A model generated the notes under the pieces. It saw nothing but the letters and a program-made list of their open reading frames with translations, was not told the DNA's origin and ran no database searches. From Pseudomonadota bacterium (lineage in GTDB: Bacteria; Pseudomonadota; Gammaproteobacteria; Acidithiobacillales; Acidithiobacillaceae), in NCBI GenBank assembly GCA_021827445.1, contig JAKAVW010000002.1, positions 1-32,433 of the forward strand: a DNA stretch of 32,433 bases, in the 5' to 3' direction. The position numbers were made by a program, and so were the translations under genes. Shown in pieces: positions 13,988 through 23,214 of the stretch (within the stretch, counting starts at the first letter, position 1; every line of letters begins with the position of its first letter).

Positions 13988-14908
13988 TCAGTCCTCCTTT
14001 TGCACGGTGTGGCCACCAAACTGGTTACGCATCATCGCCAGGAGCTTGGCGGCGTAGTCGTCGCGCCCCTGAGAGGCCCAACGCATTTGCAAGGCGAGGG
14101 TGATGACCGGTGCGGGAATTTTCAGTGCGAGAGCGGCTTGAGCCGTCCACAAGCCTTCGCCGGAGTCCGCCACTACGGGCGCGATATCGGCGAGCACCTG
14201 ATCTTTGGCGAGGGTGTCGGCGGTGAGGTCGAGGAGCCAGGAGCGGACGACGCTGCCGTAGCGCCACATTTCGGCCACCCTAGCGAGGTCCAGCCCGAAT
14301 TCGGTTTTGCCCTGCAGGATGGCGAAACCTTCGGCGAGGGCCTGCATCATGCCGTATTCGATGCCGTTGTGGACCATTTTAACAAAGTGACCGCTACCAA
14401 CCGGCCCGCAGTGTAGCCAGCCCCTGTCGGCGCCCGGTGCCAGTGCCTCCAGAAAAGGTGTTACCTGAGTTACGGCTTCCTGGCTACCACCGACCATCAA
14501 GGCATAACCTTCTTGCAAGCCCCAGACACCGCCCGAAACACCGGCGTCTATGTAATGTACCCCGGCCGCCTCCACTTTTTTGGATTGGGCGACGGAGTCC
14601 TCATAAAAGGCATTCGCGCCGTTAATCAGTATGTCGCCCTTGCTCAATAAGGGAAGAATGGAGTCGATATGACTCTGGGTGGCTTCTCCAGCGGGAAGCA
14701 TGAACCAGATGATCCGGGGGCTGGGCAAGGCTTGAACGAGGGCTTCCAGACTATTGGCAGCGTGCATGCCTGTTTCTTTAGCCAGATCCGTGGCTTTTTC
14801 GGTATGGCGATTGTAAATAGTAACTTCCAAACCCTTGAGATGCAGACGCCGCGCCATATTGGCACCCATTCGACCTAAACCGACCATCCCGATGCTTTTG
14901 TTACTCAT
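13988..14908 (-). CDS. gnd: 6-phosphogluconate dehydrogenase, decarboxylating (short GndA/YqeC type)
   Basis: MVGLGRMGANMARRLHLKG, DAGVSGGVWGLQEGYALMVGG, HCGPVGSGHFVKMVHNGIEYGMMQALAEGF; directly upstream of zwf. Confidence 0.93.
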   Translation of the reverse strand: MSNKSIGMVGLGRMGANMARRLHLKGLEVTIYNRHTEKATDLAKETGMHAANSLEALVQALPSPRIIWFMLPAGEATQSHIDSILPLLSKGDILINGANAFYEDSVAQSKKVEAAGVHYIDAGVSGGVWGLQEGYALMVGGSQEAVTQVTPFLEALAPGADRGWLHCGPVGSGHFVKMVHNGIEYGMMQALAEGFAILQGKTEFGLDLARVAEMWRYGSVVRSWLLDLTADTLAKDQVLADIAPVVADSGEGLWTAQAALALKIPAPVITLALQMRWASQGRDDYAAKLLAMMRNQFGGHTVQKED

Positions 14909-15032
14909 TATTTACTCCTCTGCGTACAGGCCTGACCGAAACTGCTACTATCAGTATAGGCGCATAAAGGGTGGGCATCTCTAACCTGCGGCGGTCTGCG
15001 CGAAAATTTTCTGTTTTGACAAGGGAGATCCA

Positions 15033-16217
15033 ATGATACTTGGTACACCGCTCTCTGCTTCCGCTACCCGTCTACTCATGCTCGGTGCGGGTGAACTGGG
15101 CAAGGAAGTCCTCATCGCTGCACAACGTTTGGGGGTAGAGACTATTGCGGTAGATCGTTACGCCGATGCCCCGGCTATGCAGGTAGCCCATCGTGCCCAT
15201 GTACTGGATATGACCGATCCAGAGGCCATTCTGGCACTTGTCAAACGCGAGCGCCCGCATTTTGTGGTGCCGGAAATTGAGGCCATTGCGACCTCCGCGC
15301 TGGCGGAAATTGAGGCGGCAGGCTGGGCGACGGTGGTGCCTTCGGCACGCGCGGTGCAGTTGACCATGGATCGCGAGGGTATCCGCCGCCTTGCTGCGGA
15401 AGAATTGGGCTTGCTGACGTCGCCTTATCGCTTCGCCGGTACACTGGCAGAGTTAGAAGAAGTAGCGGCGGTGCTGGGCTTTCCCTGTGTGATCAAGCCC
15501 GTCATGTCCTCTAGTGGTAAGGGGCAGTCCGTAGTACGCGACGCGGCGGAACTGGCGCTGGCATGGCAGGAGGCACAGACGGCGGGACGGGTCGGTGGCC
15601 AGCGGATCATTGTCGAAGGCTTTGTCGACTTCGACTTCGAGATTACCCTGTTGACGGTGCGTTCTGCCTTTGGGACGACATTTTGTGCGCCTATCGGGCA
15701 TCGTCAAGAGGCCGGTGATTATGTGGAGTCCTGGCAGCCACAGCCCATGAGTGAGGCCGCTTTGCAACAGGCGGAAAAGATGGCGCAATTGGTGACTGAT
15801 GATTTGGGCGGGCGGGGGCTGTATGGGGTGGAGTTTTTCGTGCGCGACGAAGAGGTCATCTTCAGTGAGATCTCACCCCGGCCCCATGATACGGGGCTGG
15901 TGACTTTGGTCAGTCAGCGGCAGAACGAGTTTGACCTGCACTTGCGTGCTATTTTGGGTTTACCGGTGCAGCCGGGCTTTCGGCGCCCGGCGGCTTCTGC
16001 GGTAATTCGTGGGAGGGATCTGGGTTGGGGACCGGTGTATTCAGGACTGGAGGAGGCGCTGGCGGTGCCGGAAAGCGATCTGCGGCTTTTTGGCAAGCCG
16101 ACGGCCAGCAAGCTCAGACGCCTCGGGGTGGGTATTGCTGGCGCCGATGATGTGGAGGAAGCCCGGAAGCGCGCCTGCCGGATAGCTGCGGCGATAATGA
16201 TCAGCCCCGCGTCCTGA
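15033..16217 (+). CDS. purT: Formate-dependent phosphoribosylglycinamide formyltransferase
   Basis: [50 protein letters not shown]-grasp ([18 protein letters not shown]), [22 protein letters not shown]. Confidence 0.96.
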   Translation: MILGTPLSASATRLLMLGAGELGKEVLIAAQRLGVETIAVDRYADAPAMQVAHRAHVLDMTDPEAILALVKRERPHFVVPEIEAIATSALAEIEAAGWATVVPSARAVQLTMDREGIRRLAAEELGLLTSPYRFAGTLAELEEVAAVLGFPCVIKPVMSSSGKGQSVVRDAAELALAWQEAQTAGRVGGQRIIVEGFVDFDFEITLLTVRSAFGTTFCAPIGHRQEAGDYVESWQPQPMSEAALQQAEKMAQLVTDDLGGRGLYGVEFFVRDEEVIFSEISPRPHDTGLVTLVSQRQNEFDLHLRAILGLPVQPGFRRPAASAVIRGRDLGWGPVYSGLEEALAVPESDLRLFGKPTASKLRRLGVGIAGADDVEEARKRACRIAAAIMISPAS

Positions 16218-16267
16218 TCGGGGTTAATCCCGCGGTAACGCAATGCGATCTCAGTTTTTGGGGTGAT

Positions 16268-17449
16268 CTAGCCGTTTATAAAAGCGCTGATGCGGTCCAG
16301 TGCCATCTCCAGATTCTTATCGCTGGTCGCAAAGGACAGGCGGATATGGCTAGGCGTGCCGAAGGCCGAGCCGGGTACTACTGCCACTCCGGCCTCCAGC
16401 AAGGCTTCAGCCAGGGCAAGATCGTCACGCAGGCCTTTCGCCGCTATGACTTCGCGAAATCCCGGAAAGCTGTAAAAGGTACCATCGGAGGGCATGGCGG
16501 CGACACCGGGCAGCGCTTTCAGGCGGTTGTAAACGTATTGGTGGCGCCGCTTGAAGGCATGCACCATTTCGTGGATGGCGCTGTCGCCACCTTCCAGTGC
16601 TGCCTGGGCGGCCACCTGGGCGATGGAGGTGGGATTGGAGGTGCTCTGGGACTGTACCGTATTCATCGCGGTGATCAGCGCTTTGGGGCCAGCACAGTAG
16701 CCGATGCGCCATCCGGTCATGGCATAGGCTTTGGACACGCCATTCATGATGATGCAGCGCGGGATCAGATCCGGGCAGGCATTGGCGATGTTGACGAAGT
16801 CTTCATCGTAGAAACGAATTTTCTCATACATGTCATCGCTGGCGATGAGGATATGCGGATGATGGCGAAGTACTTCACCCAGGGCTTCCAGTTCGGTGCG
16901 GCTGTAGACCACGCCAGAGGGGTTGGATGGGCTGTTGATGACCAACAGACGGGTACTGGGGGTAATCGCCTCTTCCAGTTGCTCCGGGTTGATCTTGAAA
17001 CGCTGGCTGGCGTCGGTGCCGATGATGACGGGACGCGCTTCTGCCAGTAGCACCATGTCCGGATAAGATACCCAGTAGGGTGCGGGAATGATAACTTCGT
17101 CGCCTGCATCCAGAAGAGCCTGACAAAGATTGAAGAAGCTTTGCTTGCCGCCGACGGAAACGAGAATTTCGTCGGGATGGTATGACAGATAATTGTCGCG
17201 GGCGAATTTGCCGATGATCGCGGCTTTCAGCTCCGGCGTGCCGCCGACAGCGGTGTATTTGGTGAAGCCCCGGTGGATGGCGGCGATGGCTGCTTCCTTG
17301 ATGTACTCCGGGGTGTCGAAGTCCGGTTCGCCTGCACCCAGACTGACAATGTCCTTCCCTTCGCGGCGCAGTTGTTGGGCACGGGCAGTGACCGCAAGCG
17401 TGGGGGAGGGGCGCACCGCATTCACGCGGCGGGAAAGGCGGATATCCAC
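16268..17449 (-). CDS. Class I/II pyridoxal-phosphate aminotransferase (aspartate aminotransferase type)
   Basis: DIRLSRRVNAVRPSPTLAVTARAQQLRREGKDIVSLGAGEPDFDTPEYI, INSPSNPSGVVYS, SKAYAMTGWRIGYCAGP. GTG at 17449 preferred over the track start 17506. Confidence 0.92.
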   Translation of the reverse strand: MDIRLSRRVNAVRPSPTLAVTARAQQLRREGKDIVSLGAGEPDFDTPEYIKEAAIAAIHRGFTKYTAVGGTPELKAAIIGKFARDNYLSYHPDEILVSVGGKQSFFNLCQALLDAGDEVIIPAPYWVSYPDMVLLAEARPVIIGTDASQRFKINPEQLEEAITPSTRLLVINSPSNPSGVVYSRTELEALGEVLRHHPHILIASDDMYEKIRFYDEDFVNIANACPDLIPRCIIMNGVSKAYAMTGWRIGYCAGPKALITAMNTVQSQSTSNPTSIAQVAAQAALEGGDSAIHEMVHAFKRRHQYVYNRLKALPGVAAMPSDGTFYSFPGFREVIAAKGLRDDLALAEALLEAGVAVVPGSAFGTPSHIRLSFATSDKNLEMALDRISAFING

Positions 17450-17866
17450 GATTATCAACTCCAGGAGCAATCTCATCGGGCGCGGGAAATGCGCGCAAGA
17501 GCGCAAATGATAAGCATCCTTCGACTAAAATCAACTATTTTGCGTAAGGCAGGTATTTCACGGGATGTGGGGTGTGAAGGATTGGTATTACACCCCGACT
17601 AAAAGAGTACGGTTTTCATCACATAACTATCTGGAAGATCTGGCGAATGGGAGGACTTCCGTGCCATCAAGCAATTGCTGGGTTTGCAGGCAATGGAAGC
17701 GCAGGTGCTGCGCGACGGCGAGGAGTTGTGGGTGGCGATCAGTACCGTGATCCGCTGGTCGGCGGCACGGTGAATGCGAGGCCCCTGCTGACTTGGGCGA
17801 GCAACCTGAGCGCCAGGCGGGTGAATGGGGTATGCTGTGGCATTCTTGGTGCATTGAAGGTGAGTT

Positions 17867-19708
17867 GTGGCGCAAAATCCCTGGCAACGTCCGGTCAACA
17901 AGAATGTCTGGGTGTTGTGGAAACTGAAGCCGTTTTTGCAGGCACATCGTGCTTTGCTGCTTCTGTATGTGCTGGCTCTGTTGCTCAGCGCCGCGAGTTC
18001 GCTGGTGCTGCCGCAAGGCGCGCGCTGGATTCTCGATAAAGGGTTTCATAGTTACTCCGCGCTGATGTGGATCAGTATCGCCCTGCTGGGGCTGGGACTG
18101 TTCACCGTCGCCATGCGCGCCTTACGTGATGCCCTGGCCACTTGGATCGGACAAGGGGTGGTGGCGGACCTCCGTACCGCAGTGTTCAGTCATGCCTTAC
18201 GTTTGCCAGCGGTTTTTTATGAGGCTTTTCGCACTGGAGAGGTGATTTCCCGGCTCAGCAGCGATGTGACCATCCTGCGCTTTGGGTTGACGGGGGTGTT
18301 GGGGCGCAGCCTGCAAAGCGGTATTACCCTGATCGGGGCGCTGGCACTCATGGCCGCCACCATGCCACGACTGATCATACCCGGTATGGTCGTTTTACCT
18401 TTGCTGGTGTTCATCAACCTGAAATCCGGGCGCCTGCAACGTCGCTATAGTCGTAAAGAACAGGATTATCTGGCTGATCTGAGCGCGCATACGGAAGAGT
18501 CGGTTAATGGTATACGGGTGATTCAGTCATTGACCATGGAGCCGCAGACGGAAGAACATTATCGGCGCGATATCCGGTTTTTGCTGGAGCAAGTTTGGTC
18601 CCGGGTGATGGTGCAATTGTGGTCCACCTTTTGGACTGGTGGGCTGGTGTTTCTGGCGCTCAGTGTGATGCTCTATTGGGGTGGTTTGGCCGTGTTGCAC
18701 CACGAAGTGGGGATCGGGGTGCTGGCGGCTTTTCTGCTCTACGCGCTGATGGCAGCGACTTCGCTGGCCGCCCTCGGTGAGTTGTGGGGTAGTATGGCAC
18801 GTCTGGCCGGAGCGACGGAGCGACTGTTGGCGCTGCTGGATGAGATGCCGGAGGCAAGCTTTCCTGTTTCCCCTGTGCAGGATTCAGCGCCAACGCTTGT
18901 CGACGGCGGACTGCCGGCGCAGTGGGTAAGGCCCGCCAGTATGTATCTGGACAAGGTATCTTTCAGTTACCCGTCACGCCGCGATTTCAATGCGATTGAA
19001 AATATCACGCTCGACATTGCCGCAGGAGAAACGGTGGCTTTTGTGGGTTCCTCGGGTGCTGGTAAAAGTACGGTTTTTTCCTTGTTACTGCGCCATTATC
19101 AGCCGAGTCAGGGCCGCATTTTTCTGGATGGTGTGGATGTCAATGCCTTACCGCTCCGCTCGTTGCGTCAACAACTGGCGATGGTGCCTCAGCATCCGGT
19201 GATTTTCTCCATGAGCATTGCGGAAAACATCATGATGGCCCGTCCGGACGCAAGCGAGGCTGCCCTTCAGGAAGCGGTGCGTGCGGCGAGGGTGGATGAA
19301 TTTTCTGATCGCCTGGAGGGGCGACTGCAGACCCATGTGGGGGAGAAAGGCGTTACTTTGTCGGGCGGGCAACGCCAGCGTATCGCCATTGCCCGCGCTA
19401 TTTTGCGTAATCCGCGCGTGCTGATTCTGGATGAGGCCACCAGTGCTCTGGATGCGGAAAACGAACGCATTATTCAGGAGGCGCTGGGCAATCTCACCGC
19501 ACAACGCACTACCCTCGTTGCGGCACACCGGTTGGCGACGGTTATTCATGCGTCACGTATTGCGGTGTTGGATAAGGGTAGGCTGATCGCTGTGGGGAAT
19601 CACAGAGAGCTTCTGAATGCCTGTCAGATTTATCGTCAGTTCGCCCAATTGCAGCGTTTGTATGAGGGAGCGGAAGCTGGGTCGGAACTTCAAAAAATTC
19701 GTGCGTGA
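17867..19708 (+). CDS. ABC transporter, TM plus ATPase fusion (MsbA-like exporter)
   Basis: N-terminal six-TM exporter domain, Walker A VGSSGAGKST, signature LSGGQRQRIAIARAI, Walker B VLILDEATSALD. GTG start. Confidence 0.92.
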   Translation: MAQNPWQRPVNKNVWVLWKLKPFLQAHRALLLLYVLALLLSAASSLVLPQGARWILDKGFHSYSALMWISIALLGLGLFTVAMRALRDALATWIGQGVVADLRTAVFSHALRLPAVFYEAFRTGEVISRLSSDVTILRFGLTGVLGRSLQSGITLIGALALMAATMPRLIIPGMVVLPLLVFINLKSGRLQRRYSRKEQDYLADLSAHTEESVNGIRVIQSLTMEPQTEEHYRRDIRFLLEQVWSRVMVQLWSTFWTGGLVFLALSVMLYWGGLAVLHHEVGIGVLAAFLLYALMAATSLAALGELWGSMARLAGATERLLALLDEMPEASFPVSPVQDSAPTLVDGGLPAQWVRPASMYLDKVSFSYPSRRDFNAIENITLDIAAGETVAFVGSSGAGKSTVFSLLLRHYQPSQGRIFLDGVDVNALPLRSLRQQLAMVPQHPVIFSMSIAENIMMARPDASEAALQEAVRAARVDEFSDRLEGRLQTHVGEKGVTLSGGQRQRIAIARAILRNPRVLILDEATSALDAENERIIQEALGNLTAQRTTLVAAHRLATVIHASRIAVLDKGRLIAVGNHRELLNACQIYRQFAQLQRLYEGAEAGSELQKIRA

Positions 19709-19833
19709 TCGGGCCTGGCGAACTAAAGTTGAGACGAAGAGTCTCATTTCTAGTAGCAGGGCGTTTTTTATAAGCACGAGTGAGGTACCATATATCGGGT
19801 ATATTGGTGGCAATCTAGGGAGGGAGGCCCCGT

Positions 19834-20214
19834 ATGAGTACGGATTTTGAGCAAAATACGGCCTGGATCAGGCGGGCACAAACAGACATGAAGGCTTTTG
19901 TGGAAGGATTGGCGGCACGTCTGGAGGGTGACGTGCCGGGTTTTGTAGAAGTGGAACGCAAAAAGGATGGATTCTTTGCGAAAAGCAGTCACATCGAATC
20001 AATCATTATCCACACCAATAATAACGACTATATCCTCAAAAAAGAAGGCGCCCATATCAGCACGGTGCGCGCGAAAACCGTACGCGGCGTAGTGCTCAAA
20101 CATGAAGATTTATCGTTAGCCGTCTGGCTGGAAAGCTTGGTCGCTGATCTGGCTGATCTCTCCGGTGAAATGCAGGGTGCCAGCAATACCTTGCATGACT
20201 TTCTTATGGGGTAA
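19834..20214 (+). CDS. Uncharacterised 126-aa protein, first gene of the PspA-linked cassette
   Basis: ORF with GGGAGGGAGG RBS, no coding overlap upstream, 15-nt gap to the next gene; no family recognised by eye. Confidence 0.75.
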   Translation: MSTDFEQNTAWIRRAQTDMKAFVEGLAARLEGDVPGFVEVERKKDGFFAKSSHIESIIIHTNNNDYILKKEGAHISTVRAKTVRGVVLKHEDLSLAVWLESLVADLADLSGEMQGASNTLHDFLMG

Positions 20215-20229
20215 TTTGAAGGAGGGTTT

Positions 20230-21207
20230 ATGTCCATTTGGGACAAGATCAAACAGGGTATCGAGGAAGTCGCACATGATGCCCAGCGTGCCGCAGAAAA
20301 TATTGGTCAGAATGCCAGCAAAGGTATCCGCTCACAAACCCCCGAAGAAATGCAGCGTTACTCTGAATGGGAGCTGGCGCTGCGCCAACACCGCCTCCCT
20401 TCTTTTGTACAAAGCCGAATGTTTCAGACCAGTCAGGGGCAATTGCCCTGGATCAGTACGGCGCGAGCGTCTGAGTTGCTGTTGCAGCGCAGTCACGGTG
20501 TACAACCCATTGGTATGGTGACCGGTAACTGCTGGTACCATTTTGGTTATTCATGGACGCAAGGGCACTATGATGGCTGGCATACGGCAGTGGAACGTAT
20601 GCGCCTGGAGGCACTCGCCCTGGGAGCGAATGCGATCGTCGATGTGCGGATGAAAGTGCATCATGGTGAGCACGAAGATATGGATTATGGCGTTACCGGC
20701 ACCGCTATCCGCATTCGCGGTTTGCCGCCGTCTGCGGAGCCGGTCGTGGCTACTGTCTCGGCACTGGAGTTCGTACGGTTGCTGGAAGATGGGGTGGTGC
20801 CTGTGGGCATCGCTATCGGTGCCAACTTTGATTGGTACAGCCCGTGGATGGGTACCATGGCTGAGCAGGCCGCGCAGTCCTCTCCCTTTGCGGCGCGCTA
20901 CTGGAATATGGAAATCTCCGATCTGTCTACATTCCAGGAAAATGTCCGTCGTCGCGCTCTGTACGATTTACGTGAAGATGGGCGGCGTATGGCGGCCGCG
21001 GTATTGGCGCATACCAGCACCACTCAGATGTTTCGGGTTGCCGCCGATCAGGATAACCCGGAACGCTTTCTGTGCCGTCACATCAGTATTGGCACAGCCA
21101 TCAGTTATTTGCCGAAAAACGCCCCTCAGCACGAATTGATTCCGATGATTTCACTCCTTGACCATCCATTGAAAAGTGCCGCCACGGCACGAAAGGATCT
21201 CATATGA
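20230..21207 (+). CDS. Protein with a YbjQ/DUF74 (heavy-metal-binding-like) unit and a second diverged unit
   Basis: [13 protein letters not shown]...[24 protein letters not shown]...[11 protein letters not shown] resembles the YbjQ core (A...AxxxGANAIVGVR...GTAV). Second half [28 protein letters not shown] appears to be a diverged copy. RBS AAGGAGG. Confidence 0.72.
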   Translation: MSIWDKIKQGIEEVAHDAQRAAENIGQNASKGIRSQTPEEMQRYSEWELALRQHRLPSFVQSRMFQTSQGQLPWISTARASELLLQRSHGVQPIGMVTGNCWYHFGYSWTQGHYDGWHTAVERMRLEALALGANAIVDVRMKVHHGEHEDMDYGVTGTAIRIRGLPPSAEPVVATVSALEFVRLLEDGVVPVGIAIGANFDWYSPWMGTMAEQAAQSSPFAARYWNMEISDLSTFQENVRRRALYDLREDGRRMAAAVLAHTSTTQMFRVAADQDNPERFLCRHISIGTAISYLPKNAPQHELIPMISLLDHPLKSAATARKDLI

Positions 21208-22028
21208 CCGATACCGCTGAACAACTGGCTCCCCATGCCGTCGAACGTCTGAAGGGTTTGCGATCGCAGGGCAGCCACGAAGGCATATTTACCTCCGATC
21301 TCTCCGTCAATGAATTTGTTATGGTTCGTAAGGCCAATTTTGAGCCTTTAGGGCTGGTGGTAGGATCCTGCATTTACCATATGGGTATTCAGTATGGTAA
21401 CTGGAATCAGAACATGGAGATGGATGTACTGTCCCAGGCGATGTATCAGGCCCGCGAACTGGCTATGAGTCGCATGGAACAGGAGGCTATCCTGCTACAG
21501 GCGGATGGTATTGTCGGTGTGCGCCTGGAAGTCAAACGCATGGAATGGGATCAGGAGATTCTCGAATTCATGGCGATTGGTACGGCTATCGCGCATCGCA
21601 GCGGCGCCTCTGGATTCAAGGGAGTAGGGGGTAAACCTTTTACCAGCGATCTCAGCGGGCAGGATTTCTGGATGTTGCTGCAGGCGGGTTATCGGCCGAT
21701 GGAAATGGTAATGGGCTCCTGTGTATATCATGTGGCCCACCAGGGTCTTTTGAAATCCATGGGCAATGTGGGGCGCAATACAGAAATGGAGCAATTTACG
21801 CAGGCCATGTATGACGCGCGTGAACTGGCCATGGAGCGTATGCAGCATGAGGCCCAGGAGGCCCAGGCGGATGGAATTACCGGCGTGCAACTGCATGAAG
21901 GTAGCCACAACTGGAAGCCGCATATCATTGAGTTTTTTGCGGTGGGCACGGCAGTGAAGGCCATGGAAAACGCCGACGCACTGGTCGATGGTCTGAGACC
22001 ACAACTGGTGATTCCGGTTAACGATTGA
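21204..22028 (+). CDS. Protein with two tandem YbjQ/DUF74-like units
   Basis: Two alignable ~100-aa repeats: [31 protein letters not shown]...[18 protein letters not shown]...[11 protein letters not shown]...EFMAIGTAI and [31 protein letters not shown]...[18 protein letters not shown]...ADGITGVQL...[13 protein letters not shown] overlap with the upstream gene. Confidence 0.78.
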   Translation: MTDTAEQLAPHAVERLKGLRSQGSHEGIFTSDLSVNEFVMVRKANFEPLGLVVGSCIYHMGIQYGNWNQNMEMDVLSQAMYQARELAMSRMEQEAILLQADGIVGVRLEVKRMEWDQEILEFMAIGTAIAHRSGASGFKGVGGKPFTSDLSGQDFWMLLQAGYRPMEMVMGSCVYHVAHQGLLKSMGNVGRNTEMEQFTQAMYDARELAMERMQHEAQEAQADGITGVQLHEGSHNWKPHIIEFFAVGTAVKAMENADALVDGLRPQLVIPVND

Positions 22029-22067
22029 TGCAATGAGCATCGCGATGCTGTCGCAAGGAGTGATCTG

Positions 22068-22802
22068 ATGTCGATATTTAAACGTGCCGCAGAAATACTG
22101 GAAGGCAAGGTGAATCATTTTCTCGATAACGCGGAGGATCCCGGAGAAAGCCTGGACCTGTCTTATGAGAAAATGATTACGAATTTGCAGGATACCAAAA
22201 GACATCTTGCTGATGTGGTGACCGAGCGGGTGTCTCTGGAAAATCAGATGGCGCAGGCGCAGAAGGCCGCCGACAAAGCGGATGCGGATGCGCGAACGGC
22301 GCTGGGTGCCAACCGGGAAGATCTGGCGCGCGCTGAGCTGGCCCAGAAGCAGTCCGAATTGCAGAAGATCGCTTCTCTCAAGGAAGCGCATGACACGGTG
22401 GCGGCACAGGCGCAGAAGCTGACGGATTATGAGAGCAAGCTGCAGGACCATATCGAACAGTTCCGGACCCAGAAGGAAGTCACCAAAAGTGAGATGACCG
22501 CGGCGCAGGCGGAAGTTAAAGCTGGAGAGTCGCTCACGGGCATCGGCCAGGGTATGAACGACGCCGGTGAGGCCATGCGCCGCGCCGAGGATCGTACCCA
22601 GCAGATGGAATCCAAGGCGTCGGCCTTGGATGGTCTGATGGAGTCCGGTGCGTTGAATGATCCCCTGGATAGTCGCAGCCAGACTGAAAAAGAGCTCGAC
22701 AAAGTGCGTGCGACGAGTGGTGTGGATGATGATCTCGCTAAGCTCAAGGCGGAAATGGCGAAGGATAAGGGCACATCGGGGAGCGGCATTACCGGGAGTT
22801 GA
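22068..22802 (+). CDS. PspA/IM30 (Vipp1) family protein
   Basis: MSIFKRAAEILEGKVNHFLDNAEDPGESLDLSYEKMITNLQDTKRHLADVVTERVSLENQM plus long alanine/glutamine-rich coiled coil is the PspA/IM30 pattern. RBS AAGGAG. Confidence 0.88.
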   Translation: MSIFKRAAEILEGKVNHFLDNAEDPGESLDLSYEKMITNLQDTKRHLADVVTERVSLENQMAQAQKAADKADADARTALGANREDLARAELAQKQSELQKIASLKEAHDTVAAQAQKLTDYESKLQDHIEQFRTQKEVTKSEMTAAQAEVKAGESLTGIGQGMNDAGEAMRRAEDRTQQMESKASALDGLMESGALNDPLDSRSQTEKELDKVRATSGVDDDLAKLKAEMAKDKGTSGSGITGS

Positions 22803-22831
22803 GGGCTCTGGTAGGTGCTTTGGGCAGAGGA

Positions 22832-22860
22832 TTGACCGACTCCCCGTCTGTAGGTATAGT
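22832..22860 (+). promoter_or_regulatory. Sigma70-like promoter for tRNA-Arg
   Basis: TTGACC (22832-22837), 17-nt spacer, TATAGT (22855-22860), 11 nt before the tRNA 5' end. Confidence 0.65.
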
Positions 22861-22871
22861 ACGCCCTCCAC

Positions 22872-22948
22872 GCGCTCGTAGCTCAGCTGGATAGAGCAAC
22901 TGGCTACGAACCAGTAGGTCGGCGGTTCGACTCCGTCCGAGCGCACCA
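22872..22948 (+). tRNA. tRNA-Arg (anticodon ACG)
   Basis: GCGCTCG...CGAGCGC acceptor stem, AGCTCAGCTGGATAGAGC D arm, anticodon loop CTACGAA, GGTTCGACTCC T arm, encoded CCA. Confidence 0.96.
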
Positions 22949-22955
22949 ATAAATC

Positions 22956-22992
22956 AGGCACTTAGCGCAGCAAGCTAGTGCCTTTATTTTTC
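22956..22992 (+). terminator. Rho-independent terminator after tRNA-Arg
   Basis: AGGCACTTAGC / GCTAGTGCCT stem (one bulge) followed by TTATTTTT. Confidence 0.7.
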
Positions 22993-23214
22993 GGGCTAAC
23001 CCAGGGCTAACCGCAGAAAGAAAAACGGCGCTGTCGGCAGGGAGGAGTAGAGTGGTTTTTGAGGTACCCTGAAAAAAGATCGGAAGCAGGATCGAATCAG
23101 ATCGAGCCCGCCCCATAATGGTGGGTCTGTACCAAAAGCAATCATTATAAAATGAAAAATGATAGCGAGTGTTTATGCGTAAAAAATGGCCCCATAAGAA
23201 TAATGAACGCTTAT

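Noticed and set aside
16346-17050. 234-aa plus-strand ORF
   Set aside because: Antisense shadow of the aminotransferase.
21495-22961. 488-aa minus-strand ORF spanning the PspA cassette and tRNA-Arg
   Set aside because: Antisense shadow of three well-supported plus-strand genes; its N-terminus (SDGVEPPTYWFVASCSIQLSYERV) is the familiar translation of a tRNA antisense strand.
22904-23116. Minus-strand ORF ending CARTESNRRPTGS
   Set aside because: Antisense translation of tRNA-Arg plus terminator sequence; not a gene.
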